Origin: Candidatus Hydrogenedens sp.
GTDB taxonomy: Bacteria > Hydrogenedentota > Hydrogenedentia > Hydrogenedentales > Hydrogenedentaceae
Reading direction: 5' to 3'
Length of the DNA stretch: 26,009 nt
Assembly (NCBI GenBank): GCA_035361075.1
Contig: DAOSBX010000043.1
Span: 1-26,009 of the forward strand
Both the position numbers and the translations under genes were made by a program. Shown here piece by piece: positions 1-8,204 of this stretch (position 1 is the stretch's first letter; each line of letters starts with the position of its first letter). The notes below the pieces were generated by a model. The model did no database searches. It saw only the letters and a program-made list of their open reading frames with translations, and had not been told where the DNA came from.

Positions 1-2793
1 GGATTGGTTATGTGCAATAACCATACCACAGATGCAAGTTCGAGCATAATTGGTAGATTTACGCACATTTCTAATATGCGTTCACCAACCTATCCCGCTT
101 TTTCGGATGATATCCTTATCGGTGCTACACAAAATGATGCTGTGTTAAAGGCTCCCGCTCCTTATAATTTGTTAATTAATGCTCCACTAATTCCGCAATT
201 GGTCGGTGGTCCTGCAACGGGCGGTTTTACTGAATCTAATTTCTGGAACAAATCACAAGTCACACCTCCCGGAGTTGACCTGGTAGAAATGGTTGTTTTG
301 TCGGGTTCGAGTTCACCATTTAAAGATTTCAAACAAATTTTCCTCGTTAACAATGGTGGAGCGGATGCGAAAGAGGTTGAACTATATGTGGATGGCTCTC
401 CAACTTATTATATCGGCACTATTCCGTCTGGTTCTATCTGGACGACGACTGTCCCAGAGGGGATTAATGTATCCTTCAAGGTAGGTATGGACATTGCACT
501 TACCCCTGCACAAGCGGAGACTTATCAAGGTGCATTGTTAACCATCAATGCGAATGTGGTTGGTGGCACTGGCACCAAGTCTTATCGCTGGTTGAGAAAT
601 GGCCAGGAAGTTGCGATAACACCAACCCCGTCGTTGACAATCAATCCGGTGACTTTGTCTGACACTGGGACATATACTGTTGAAGTTACGGACAGCACAC
701 ATACTGAGACGGGTGATAATAGTGTTAGTGTAACGGTATATCTACCGGTTAGCATAAACATTCAGCCCGTCGGTGGCAACTATACAACTGGGCAGACGCT
801 GTTGCTCACTGTTTCTGCATCGGGTGGAAAGGGCTTGTTATCCTATGATTGGCGTAAAGGTGGGGTATCCTTAGGTGCGCCCAATCTGCCGTATTTAGAT
901 TTATCACCTGCGGGTCCGGAGGATACCGGAGAGTATGAAGTAGTGGTCACGGATGAACTGGGTCTTATTCCGTATGGGCAAGCAGTGTCTAACTCTGTCC
1001 AGATTACCGTGAATGACCCGTTGGCGGTCTATGGTCCAGCGGAACAGACTACGGTATATGAAAGCACACCAACTGTTCAATTGACAGTGTTGGCAAGTGG
1101 TGGTGTGACACCTTATAGGTATCTGTGGTTCAAAGACCTGAACGATAATGGTGTTCTGGATAATGGTGAGGCATTGACCAATACATCGCCATACTCTGGC
1201 GTAGATACGGATACTCTTACTATATCCTCGCCAACAACAAATGAGAGTGGTTTGTATCGTTGTGTCGTCACAGACGATGATGGCAACGGCACCAGTGTTG
1301 TGTCGCAGGCTGGCAATCTAACTGTGGTTCCGCACCTGACTATCGTGATACAACCGCAGAATGCGGTGCGGAATCCGGGACAGAGTGTGCAATTCACGGT
1401 GGAAATTAACGGTGGTATTCCGCCGATATCATATACATGGCGTAGAGCCAGCATCGGCAATCTACCACAACAACCTGGTGGAAATGTATTGACTTTGGAA
1501 AACCTTGCCGAAACGGATGAAGACTTCTATGATGTGGTGATACAGGACAGTGGAACGGACAGTATAACATCAGATGCGGTATCCTTAATGATAGTGGACG
1601 CTCCGCTGACTATTACTTCTCAGCCGACAGGTTTGCGTGCGTATGTTGGCGAATACCCGTCGCATATCTTACAGGTCGGTGTAAGTGGTGGGTATGGCAC
1701 AATACGCTACCAGTGGATGAAGGATGGTCAGCCGGCTCCCGGAGTGAATAACCAATCCACTTACATTATCACACCATTGACCACAGCAGATTCTGGAAGC
1801 TACTATTGTGTTGTTGGTGATGATGTTCCGGGTAATGAAATCAACTCATCGCCAGCAGAAGTGCTTATCGCAGAACATTTAGAAATTACACATAATTTAG
1901 AATCAGTTTATTATATGCTGATTCATGAGCCATTAGTTTTGGCAATCAATGTATCTGGTGGATTAGGAGATTTAGTATATCAGTGGTGGTATGACGATGG
2001 TGGTGGTCCCGTTTTAGTAGGCGACCAAAATCCATTGCAAATTAATGACCCGACACCGGAAATGGATGGGGCTTATTATGTCGTTGTACGTGATGAACGT
2101 GAAAGTGTGAATTCCATTACTGCCACGGTATATGTGGGGACGCCATTAGTTTCTCCATTTGAATTAGAGAATGTTCGTATGTATGTTGATGAAGGTGACC
2201 ATTTTACATTAGGTAGAGAGTTGACTGAAGTTATCGGCTTTGGACCGAAGCAGTATAAGTGGTATAAAGATGGAGAACCGGCACCTGGTAATAATGAAGA
2301 AATAGTTTATATCTCGCCAGACTTATCACCTGATTTGTCAGGTCATTATTGGCTTGAAATAAAAGACGTGAAGGATACCGTTACAACCAATGTATCGGAA
2401 GTTCTGATTGCAGAGCATATCTCCTTTGCAGTTCAACCTATAGGCGGAACGGTAGGTGAAGGGGATACGTGGCAGTTTGAGGTACAGGTCTCAGGAGGTT
2501 TGGGTGAACTACATTATCAGTGGAAATTCCAACCATTTGGTTCAGGAAAAGAGGTACAGAATGTAGGTATTGATTCGCCGATATTGGAACTCTCAGATAT
2601 TGCTTCTGATGATGCAGGAACATATTGGGTTGAAGTCAGTGATGAAAAAGAGGTGCATGTTTCAGACAAGGTATTGCTGTATGTAGAAAAAGGAATACCT
2701 GCATATAATTATATAGGTATTATGATTGTGACCATGATGATAGCAATGTTGTTTGTTTCTTATAGTAAGAAACGTGGAGTGTTGAAAGGATAG
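1..2793 (+). CDS. Multi-Ig-like-domain surface protein, 5' partial
   Basis: The reading frame is open to the left edge of the window, and the visible N-terminus has no signal peptide, so the true start is probably upstream; the first in-frame start-like codon is TTG at 4. Numbering from that codon, residues ~1-175 are an unassigned beta-rich region. Eight Ig-like domains follow, each with a core Trp (about residues 193, 282, 374, 479, 571, 661, 752, 839) in a SGG-x-G-x3-Y-x-W pattern and a closing D-x-G-x-Y-x-V-x-V motif. Most lack the disulfide cysteines, as is common for bacterial Ig folds. The C-terminus (about 901-929) is a single hydrophobic span after a Pro-containing stretch (GIPAYN), ending in a basic tail (SKKRG), like a membrane anchor or C-terminal sorting signal. 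Likely an adhesin or glycan-binding surface protein (inferred). The exact ligand cannot be read from sequence. Confidence 0.88.
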   Translation, partial: GLVMCNNHTTDASSSIIGRFTHISNMRSPTYPAFSDDILIGATQNDAVLKAPAPYNLLINAPLIPQLVGGPATGGFTESNFWNKSQVTPPGVDLVEMVVLSGSSSPFKDFKQIFLVNNGGADAKEVELYVDGSPTYYIGTIPSGSIWTTTVPEGINVSFKVGMDIALTPAQAETYQGALLTINANVVGGTGTKSYRWLRNGQEVAITPTPSLTINPVTLSDTGTYTVEVTDSTHTETGDNSVSVTVYLPVSINIQPVGGNYTTGQTLLLTVSASGGKGLLSYDWRKGGVSLGAPNLPYLDLSPAGPEDTGEYEVVVTDELGLIPYGQAVSNSVQITVNDPLAVYGPAEQTTVYESTPTVQLTVLASGGVTPYRYLWFKDLNDNGVLDNGEALTNTSPYSGVDTDTLTISSPTTNESGLYRCVVTDDDGNGTSVVSQAGNLTVVPHLTIVIQPQNAVRNPGQSVQFTVEINGGIPPISYTWRRASIGNLPQQPGGNVLTLENLAETDEDFYDVVIQDSGTDSITSDAVSLMIVDAPLTITSQPTGLRAYVGEYPSHILQVGVSGGYGTIRYQWMKDGQPAPGVNNQSTYIITPLTTADSGSYYCVVGDDVPGNEINSSPAEVLIAEHLEITHNLESVYYMLIHEPLVLAINVSGGLGDLVYQWWYDDGGGPVLVGDQNPLQINDPTPEMDGAYYVVVRDERESVNSITATVYVGTPLVSPFELENVRMYVDEGDHFTLGRELTEVIGFGPKQYKWYKDGEPAPGNNEEIVYISPDLSPDLSGHYWLEIKDVKDTVTTNVSEVLIAEHISFAVQPIGGTVGEGDTWQFEVQVSGGLGELHYQWKFQPFGSGKEVQNVGIDSPILELSDIASDDAGTYWVEVSDEKEVHVSDKVLLYVEKGIPAYNYIGIMIVTMMIAMLFVSYSKKRGVLKG

Positions 2794-2829
2794 GAGTTGG
2801 ACGAGTCGGACGAGTTGGACAAGTCAGAC
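2794..2829. repeat. Four-copy degenerate 9-bp tandem repeat
   Basis: Four consecutive 9-mers (GAGTTGGAC, GAGTCGGAC, GAGTTGGAC, AAGTCAGAC) begin immediately after the TAG stop of the Ig-like protein. The core GTCNGAC is itself palindromic, so the repeat reads similarly on both strands. A related degenerate run lies at 16105-16131, also just after a plus-strand gene. No function is evident. Confidence 0.75.
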
Positions 2830-3010
2830 AGGATGAATAACTACGTTAAAAAATGGTGGGGAGGTATAACTGTATAAATTGGGGTATATGTAGTTGAGGT
2901 TTCATTTGTAAGTTTTGATGAGTCTGGTTTATACTATTTGTGTTTTTTCACAGGCACTTAATCAAGTATTTTTATCCGATTAGATAACATGTTATAAAAA
3001 GGAAATAAAA

Positions 3011-5548
3011 ATGACAAAAAGAATTTTAATTTCTCCAGTAGAAATGCGGAAAGAAGGGAAAATAGAGATAAAAAGTATTCCTGTCAATCAGTATCAACGG
3101 AGTCTCAAACAAGAGTTGGAGGCGAATGAAGGAATTACGTCGGAGGTTGCTTTGCGAATTTATCGTGATATGGTTATCATCCGTGAATTTGAAACGATGT
3201 TGGATAAGATTAAGAAGTTAGGTTCGTATGAAGGTATTGAGTATCAGCATGCGGGACCTGCACATCTTTCGATAGGTCAGGAAGGAGCGGCTGTTGGTGA
3301 ATGCGTATTTCTACGAGTTCATGACCATATTTTTGGTAGTCATCGCAGTCATGGTGAAATTATTGCGAAAGGTTTGCGAGCAATTCGTGATTTGATTGGT
3401 AATGGTTTGATGGATATTATGAAAAGTTACTGGCAGGGTAAGACACTTCATATTGTTGAAACACATGAACCGAATTGGACTCCGTTGGTCGTAAAAGATA
3501 ATAAAGATAAGAAAGCCATTTTAAAGACAAATGAGGAAGAGGAGTTGGGTATTGATTTTTTGCTTTATGGATTATTGGCAGAGATTTTTGGGCGAGAATA
3601 TGGATTTAATAGAGGAATGGGTGGTTCGATGCATGCCTTTTTTACTCCGTTTGGTGTGTATCCAGCCAATGCGATAGTTGGTGGCAGTGCAGATATTGCC
3701 ACAGGTTCTGCACTGTATCGAAAGGCACGGAAGAAGGAAGGTATTACCATTGCGAATATAGGTGATGCGTCTATTGCTTGTGGTCCAGTATGGGAAGCGA
3801 TGATGTTTTCCACGATGGGACAGTATAAAAATTTGTGGGATGACGCACATAAAGGTGGATTGCCGATTGTTTTTAATTTCATGGATAACTTCTATGGGAT
3901 GGGCGGTCAACCTATCGGCGAGACTGCAGGTTTTGAACGGCTTGCTCGTGTTGGTGCGGGACTTAATCCGGATAATATGCATGCGGAGGTTGTGGATGGC
4001 AACAATCCGTTAGCAGTGGCGGATGCATATCGGCGGAAACGACCTCTATTAGAAGGGGGTCAGGGTCCTGTTTTGCTGGATGTTATTTGCTATCGCCAAT
4101 CGGGACATTCCCCGAGTGACCAGTCATCTTACCGTGACCATCAAGAAATAGAGATGTGGAAGTCTGTTGACCCTATTATCGAATTTGCTGAAAAGATTAA
4201 GTCTGCAGGGCTTACCACGGATACGGAATTGGAAAAGATAAAGGAATACGCTCAAAAGAAGGTTAAGAAGGCATGTCAATTAGCAACGAGCCTTGAAATA
4301 TCACCACGAATGAAACTAACTCAGATTTCAGGGCTTGCAGAAGTGATGTTCTCAAATCAAGAGGAGAAAGAACTACCAGGACTTGAACATCCGTCAGATG
4401 TTTTAATTCCGTATGAAGACAATCCGAGATTGCAGAAGATAGAAAAGAAATCAAGGTTTGGATTGGATGAGAATGGTAAGCCATTAAAGGCGACCCAGGC
4501 AGTTACCTTTGGTGAGGCTATTTTTGAGTCGATTTTGTATCATTTTTACCATGATTCTCGGCTTATTGCTTATGGTGAAGAGAACCGTGATTGGGGTGGA
4601 GCATTTGCGGTGTATCAGGGGTTAACGGAAGCATTGCCCTATCATCGGTTGTTTAACTCACCCATTTCAGAAGGTGCAATAGTGGGAACAGCGGTCGGTG
4701 TCGCTATGGAAGGAGGTAGACCATTAGTCGAACTGATGTATTGTGATTTTATGGGTAGGGCGGGTGATGAGGTTTTTAATCAATTGCCGAAATGGCAGGC
4801 AATGTCTGCTGGTGAATTGAAGATGCCAGTAGTGTTGCGTGTTTCAGTAGGAGCGAAGTATGGGGCTCAGCATTCGCAGGACTGGACTGCCTTGTGTGCT
4901 CATGTGCCTGGGTTAAAGGTTGTTTTTCCTGCGACTCCGTATTCTGCGAAAGGGCTAATGGCTTCTGCGTTGAGTGGTAGCGACCCCGTTGTTTTCTTTG
5001 AAAGCCAGCGATTGTATAATCAGGTTGAAATATTCCATAAACAGGGAGTGCCAAAGGAGTATTATCGTATACCTATTGGGGAGCCAGAGATAATTAAGGA
5101 AGGGAAAGACCTGACTATTATGACATTTGGTGCGACCTTATATCGGGCATGGGAAGCGGTGAAACGTTTTGAGGAGGAATATGGAATTAGCGTAGAGTTG
5201 ATAGATGGACAGACGTTAGTGCCGATTAATTATGAGCCGATTGTTGAATCGATTAAGAAGACAGGGTTGTTAATATTAGCAAGTGATGCTTGTGAACGAG
5301 GTAGTTATTTGCATACGGTTGCAGGTCATATTACTCAAATTGCTTTTGATTATTTAGATGCACCCGTTTGTGTAATTGGTTCACAAAATTGGATTGTTCC
5401 ACCAGCAGAGTTGGAAGAGAGTTATTTCCCACAGCCGTTTAGTTTCCTTGATGCATATCATCAACAGATAAAACCATTACCCAATTATACCCCGCATACA
5501 TTTCGCTCACCTGAAATGTTTGTCAACTTAAATCGTAAAGGGGTGTAA
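3011..5548 (+). CDS. Fused E1 alpha/beta 2-oxoacid dehydrogenase (thiamine diphosphate-dependent)
   Basis: An 845-aa fusion of both E1 subunits of the pyruvate / branched-chain 2-oxoacid / acetoin dehydrogenase class, which decarboxylates a 2-oxoacid on thiamine diphosphate and passes the acyl group to a lipoyl E2. The alpha half (~40-440) shows GPAHLSIGQEGAAVG, the active-site histidine context SHRSHG, the ThDP/Mg motif in altered form (GDAS at 251-254, then N289 and DNFYGMG) and the phosphorylation-loop-like GHSPSDQSSYR. The beta half (~492-830) has the catalytic Glu context YGEENRDWGG, NSPISEGAIVG and GAQHSQDW. A ~60-residue insertion at about 130-190 makes it longer than usual fusions (~650-700 aa). 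No E2 or E3 gene is in the window, so the substrate is unknown. AAAGGAA lies 6 nt before the ATG. GH31 follows after 16 bp. Confidence 0.9.
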   Translation: MTKRILISPVEMRKEGKIEIKSIPVNQYQRSLKQELEANEGITSEVALRIYRDMVIIREFETMLDKIKKLGSYEGIEYQHAGPAHLSIGQEGAAVGECVFLRVHDHIFGSHRSHGEIIAKGLRAIRDLIGNGLMDIMKSYWQGKTLHIVETHEPNWTPLVVKDNKDKKAILKTNEEEELGIDFLLYGLLAEIFGREYGFNRGMGGSMHAFFTPFGVYPANAIVGGSADIATGSALYRKARKKEGITIANIGDASIACGPVWEAMMFSTMGQYKNLWDDAHKGGLPIVFNFMDNFYGMGGQPIGETAGFERLARVGAGLNPDNMHAEVVDGNNPLAVADAYRRKRPLLEGGQGPVLLDVICYRQSGHSPSDQSSYRDHQEIEMWKSVDPIIEFAEKIKSAGLTTDTELEKIKEYAQKKVKKACQLATSLEISPRMKLTQISGLAEVMFSNQEEKELPGLEHPSDVLIPYEDNPRLQKIEKKSRFGLDENGKPLKATQAVTFGEAIFESILYHFYHDSRLIAYGEENRDWGGAFAVYQGLTEALPYHRLFNSPISEGAIVGTAVGVAMEGGRPLVELMYCDFMGRAGDEVFNQLPKWQAMSAGELKMPVVLRVSVGAKYGAQHSQDWTALCAHVPGLKVVFPATPYSAKGLMASALSGSDPVVFFESQRLYNQVEIFHKQGVPKEYYRIPIGEPEIIKEGKDLTIMTFGATLYRAWEAVKRFEEEYGISVELIDGQTLVPINYEPIVESIKKTGLLILASDACERGSYLHTVAGHITQIAFDYLDAPVCVIGSQNWIVPPAELEESYFPQPFSFLDAYHQQIKPLPNYTPHTFRSPEMFVNLNRKGV

Positions 5549-5564
5549 TAAGAAACAGGTATAA

Positions 5565-7295
5565 ATGAAAAGTATCGCATTAACATTTATGAAATGGACA
5601 GGTATTGTTCTGGTTGTTTTATTGGTTTTTATTTGGTTCTGGGTAATACTTCCATTTTGGGGTGTTTATCCTTTTAATTTTCAACGATATAAAGAGAGAA
5701 CGCCAATTCCATCGTGGGTTTTAGAGTGTTGGGTTTGGGAGGATGACCAAAATACTGCGGAAGCAACGGTTGAACTTGTTGATGGCTATATTGAACATGA
5801 CTTTCCTGTGCGGACTATCTTGATTGATAGTCCGTGGTCGTTGCGGTATAACGATTTTGTGGTGGATGAAAACCGATTTCCTAACCCATCTCAGTTTTTT
5901 AAATATTTTGAAGACCGTGGGATTCGTGTCGTTCTCTGGATGACATGTATGGTTAACAGTGAGAACCCTGATACTGCGATAAGGGATTCTACGGATTTTT
6001 ATCGTGAGGCAAAATCGAAAGGATATTTATTAGGGAATGGTGTGCAGATAAAGTGGTGGAAAGGTCGAGGTGGTTTTGTCGATTATACCAACCCACAAGC
6101 AATGCAATGGTGGAGGTCATTACAAAATCAGGTGTTAGATTTTGGAATTGATGGTTGGAAATTAGATGGTTCTGCGACACTTCTTCGAACTTCGTTGGGT
6201 TCGTTGCCAATGTTTTATGTCCGTAGTTATAGCGGGATAATGACACCGCGGAGATATATGAACTTGTATTATGGTGAAGAACTTAATTACGGGAGAACAA
6301 GAAATCCTGAGTTTGCCACATTATCACGCTCTATTGACTCCCCGACCCCATGGGCACATCCAGAAGGGTTTGCACCGTTGAGTGCCTCAACCGTGAATTG
6401 GGTTGGTGATAATAAGCATGAATGGGATTATGAGAAGAAGGGACTTGAGCGAGCCATACATTGTATTTTGCGGAGTGCCAAATTGGGCTATTGTGTTATA
6501 GGTTCTGATGTGGCAGGTTATCATGGAGCGGAACCTATCCCTGCAGATTTGTATATCCGTTGGGCACAGTTTTCTACCTTTTGTGGCTTGTTCTTGAATG
6601 GTGGTCATGGTGAACGTCGGATGTGGAAACGAAGCGAGAGAGAGTTTGAAATTATCCGTAGATATTCATGGCTACACACAGAATTGCTCCCCTATATGTA
6701 TAGTTATGTGGCACAATGGAGCAATGGAGGGGAACCGCTTATGCGACCTATGAAGCAAGGAAAATATCAATACATGTTTGGAGATTGGCTACTTATAGCA
6801 CCTATCTATCAGAAGCTCAACCAACGGGTTGTCGAACTGCCATCAGGGGACTGGCGATGGTGGTTTGATGATACTAAGGTTATTCATGGAAAACAATCTA
6901 TAACGAAGACCTATAACATGGATGAATATCCAGTCTTTATAAAGGACGGTGCTATTATACCTATGTATATTCAACGTGACTATACAGGTATTGGTAGTAA
7001 GGATTGGGAAGGTTATCTCGTTTTGAATATCTACCCAGCAGGAAATTCCTCTTTTACTGTTTATTATCCTGACTACTCTGGAACATTAACAGTTGATGTT
7101 TCAAAAACATCAGAGTTAAAAGTTAGTTTGAATGGTGTTATTAAGCCTTGTATTTTGCGAATCCTCTTGCAGTATGAACCGAAGGAAGTGCTACGGGATG
7201 GTGAGCCATATAAGGAGTATACATACCATTCGGAACAACAGCGGTTAATAATTAAAGATTCCAGTCCTGCTGTGAATTCGTATACAATACGTTGA
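5565..7295 (+). CDS. Membrane-anchored GH31 family glycosidase
   Basis: A 576-aa alpha-glycosidase-like protein. An N-terminal membrane span (~10-32, after KSIALTFMK) has no obvious signal peptidase site, so the catalytic domain is probably tethered to the membrane facing outwards. The GH31 barrel follows almost at once: DSPWSLRYNDF, RVVLWMTCMVN, the nucleophile motif GIDGWKLDGS with D201, and the acid/base motif GSDVAGYHG with D315. The usual GH31 N-terminal beta-sandwich (~200 residues) is missing; the C-terminal beta domain is present. GH31 enzymes act on alpha-linked glucosides, xylosides, galactosides or sulfoquinovosides; specificity cannot be set here. It lies 16 bp after the E1 fusion, probably cotranscribed. 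The ribosome site is weak. Confidence 0.87.
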   Translation: MKSIALTFMKWTGIVLVVLLVFIWFWVILPFWGVYPFNFQRYKERTPIPSWVLECWVWEDDQNTAEATVELVDGYIEHDFPVRTILIDSPWSLRYNDFVVDENRFPNPSQFFKYFEDRGIRVVLWMTCMVNSENPDTAIRDSTDFYREAKSKGYLLGNGVQIKWWKGRGGFVDYTNPQAMQWWRSLQNQVLDFGIDGWKLDGSATLLRTSLGSLPMFYVRSYSGIMTPRRYMNLYYGEELNYGRTRNPEFATLSRSIDSPTPWAHPEGFAPLSASTVNWVGDNKHEWDYEKKGLERAIHCILRSAKLGYCVIGSDVAGYHGAEPIPADLYIRWAQFSTFCGLFLNGGHGERRMWKRSEREFEIIRRYSWLHTELLPYMYSYVAQWSNGGEPLMRPMKQGKYQYMFGDWLLIAPIYQKLNQRVVELPSGDWRWWFDDTKVIHGKQSITKTYNMDEYPVFIKDGAIIPMYIQRDYTGIGSKDWEGYLVLNIYPAGNSSFTVYYPDYSGTLTVDVSKTSELKVSLNGVIKPCILRILLQYEPKEVLRDGEPYKEYTYHSEQQRLIIKDSSPAVNSYTIR

Positions 7296-7366
7296 ACAAT
7301 AACGAGAGGTATTTTTGCGGGAGAGGGATAGATTGCTAAATATTTTAATGATTGCGGTATCTCTGT

Positions 7367-8182
7367 TTATCCTGCGGTGCTCCCTGTTCGGTAGCCAGCT
7401 AAATCAACGGTTACAAATCGATACCCTAAATTGTGTAGTTTTTGAACTATTTGTGAGCGGATAGGCTCTGATACCAGACGCGCTATATCATTTGGTTCCA
7501 CTTCAATTCGTGCAAGGTTCTGATGGCTACGAACACGATATTGACTGATGCCCAACTCTTTAAGTACCTTTTCTGCAGATTCAATTCGTTGCAGTTCTTC
7601 AATGGTGATGGGTAACCCTGTTGGAACACGTGAAGATAGGCAGGCAAAGCTGGGCTTATCTGCAGTGGGTAGTTGCCTTTGTTTGCTGAGCATTCGGATT
7701 TCTGATTTGAACATACCCACATCGGATAGAGGTGTTAGGATTTCGTATTCTTGCATGGCTTTTCTACCGCTTCGTGTTAAGTCGTTTAGATCGTCTGCGG
7801 TCTCACCACAGGCAATAGCCTCAATTCCGTTTTCTTGTGTGTATTTTTTCATTGTTTGAAAGAGATTACTTTTACAGTAGTAACAGCGGAGAGGGTCATT
7901 TTGTCGGTAGCGCTCGTCATTAAACTCGCTGGTTTTAATTACGTCGATGTTCCAGCCATGAGAAAGAGCCATATCTAAGGCACTGGTGAATTCATCGCGT
8001 GGCAAACTTGGAGTGTCTGCGATGAGGAGAACGCAGCGATTATTTAAGACCTCATTGCCAATAGCGGAAAGATATGTGGAATCAACACCACCAGAATATG
8101 CGATGGCTAATGATGAGAAGCGTCGCAAATATTCAATTAGTTTTTTTTCTTTTTCTAAGGCTTCTTCTAAACTGAAATCCAT
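7367..8182 (-). CDS. larE: LarE-type ATP-dependent sulfur transferase
   Basis: A 271-aa PP-loop ATP pyrophosphatase. LarE activates pyridinium-dicarboxylate mononucleotide with ATP and inserts sulfur, making the nickel-pincer nucleotide cofactor of lactate racemase and relatives. The PP-loop SGGVDS is at 30-35; CYYC (C100, C103) and ACLSSR (C181) follow, with the family pattern DKPSFACLSSRVPTG. C181 matches the position of the sacrificial cysteine of Lactobacillus LarE. With C100 and C103 this gives three conserved cysteines, as in the subgroup that carries an iron-sulfur cluster and can act catalytically (family knowledge; not provable here). It starts 22 bp after mtaB ends and probably shares its transcript. 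AGGAAA precedes the ATG. larA, larB and larC are not in this window. Confidence 0.9.
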   Translation of the reverse strand: MDFSLEEALEKEKKLIEYLRRFSSLAIAYSGGVDSTYLSAIGNEVLNNRCVLLIADTPSLPRDEFTSALDMALSHGWNIDVIKTSEFNDERYRQNDPLRCYYCKSNLFQTMKKYTQENGIEAIACGETADDLNDLTRSGRKAMQEYEILTPLSDVGMFKSEIRMLSKQRQLPTADKPSFACLSSRVPTGLPITIEELQRIESAEKVLKELGISQYRVRSHQNLARIEVEPNDIARLVSEPIRSQIVQKLHNLGYRFVTVDLAGYRTGSTAG

Positions 8183-8204
8183 ACATCATTTTTCCTATTC
8201 TGTG

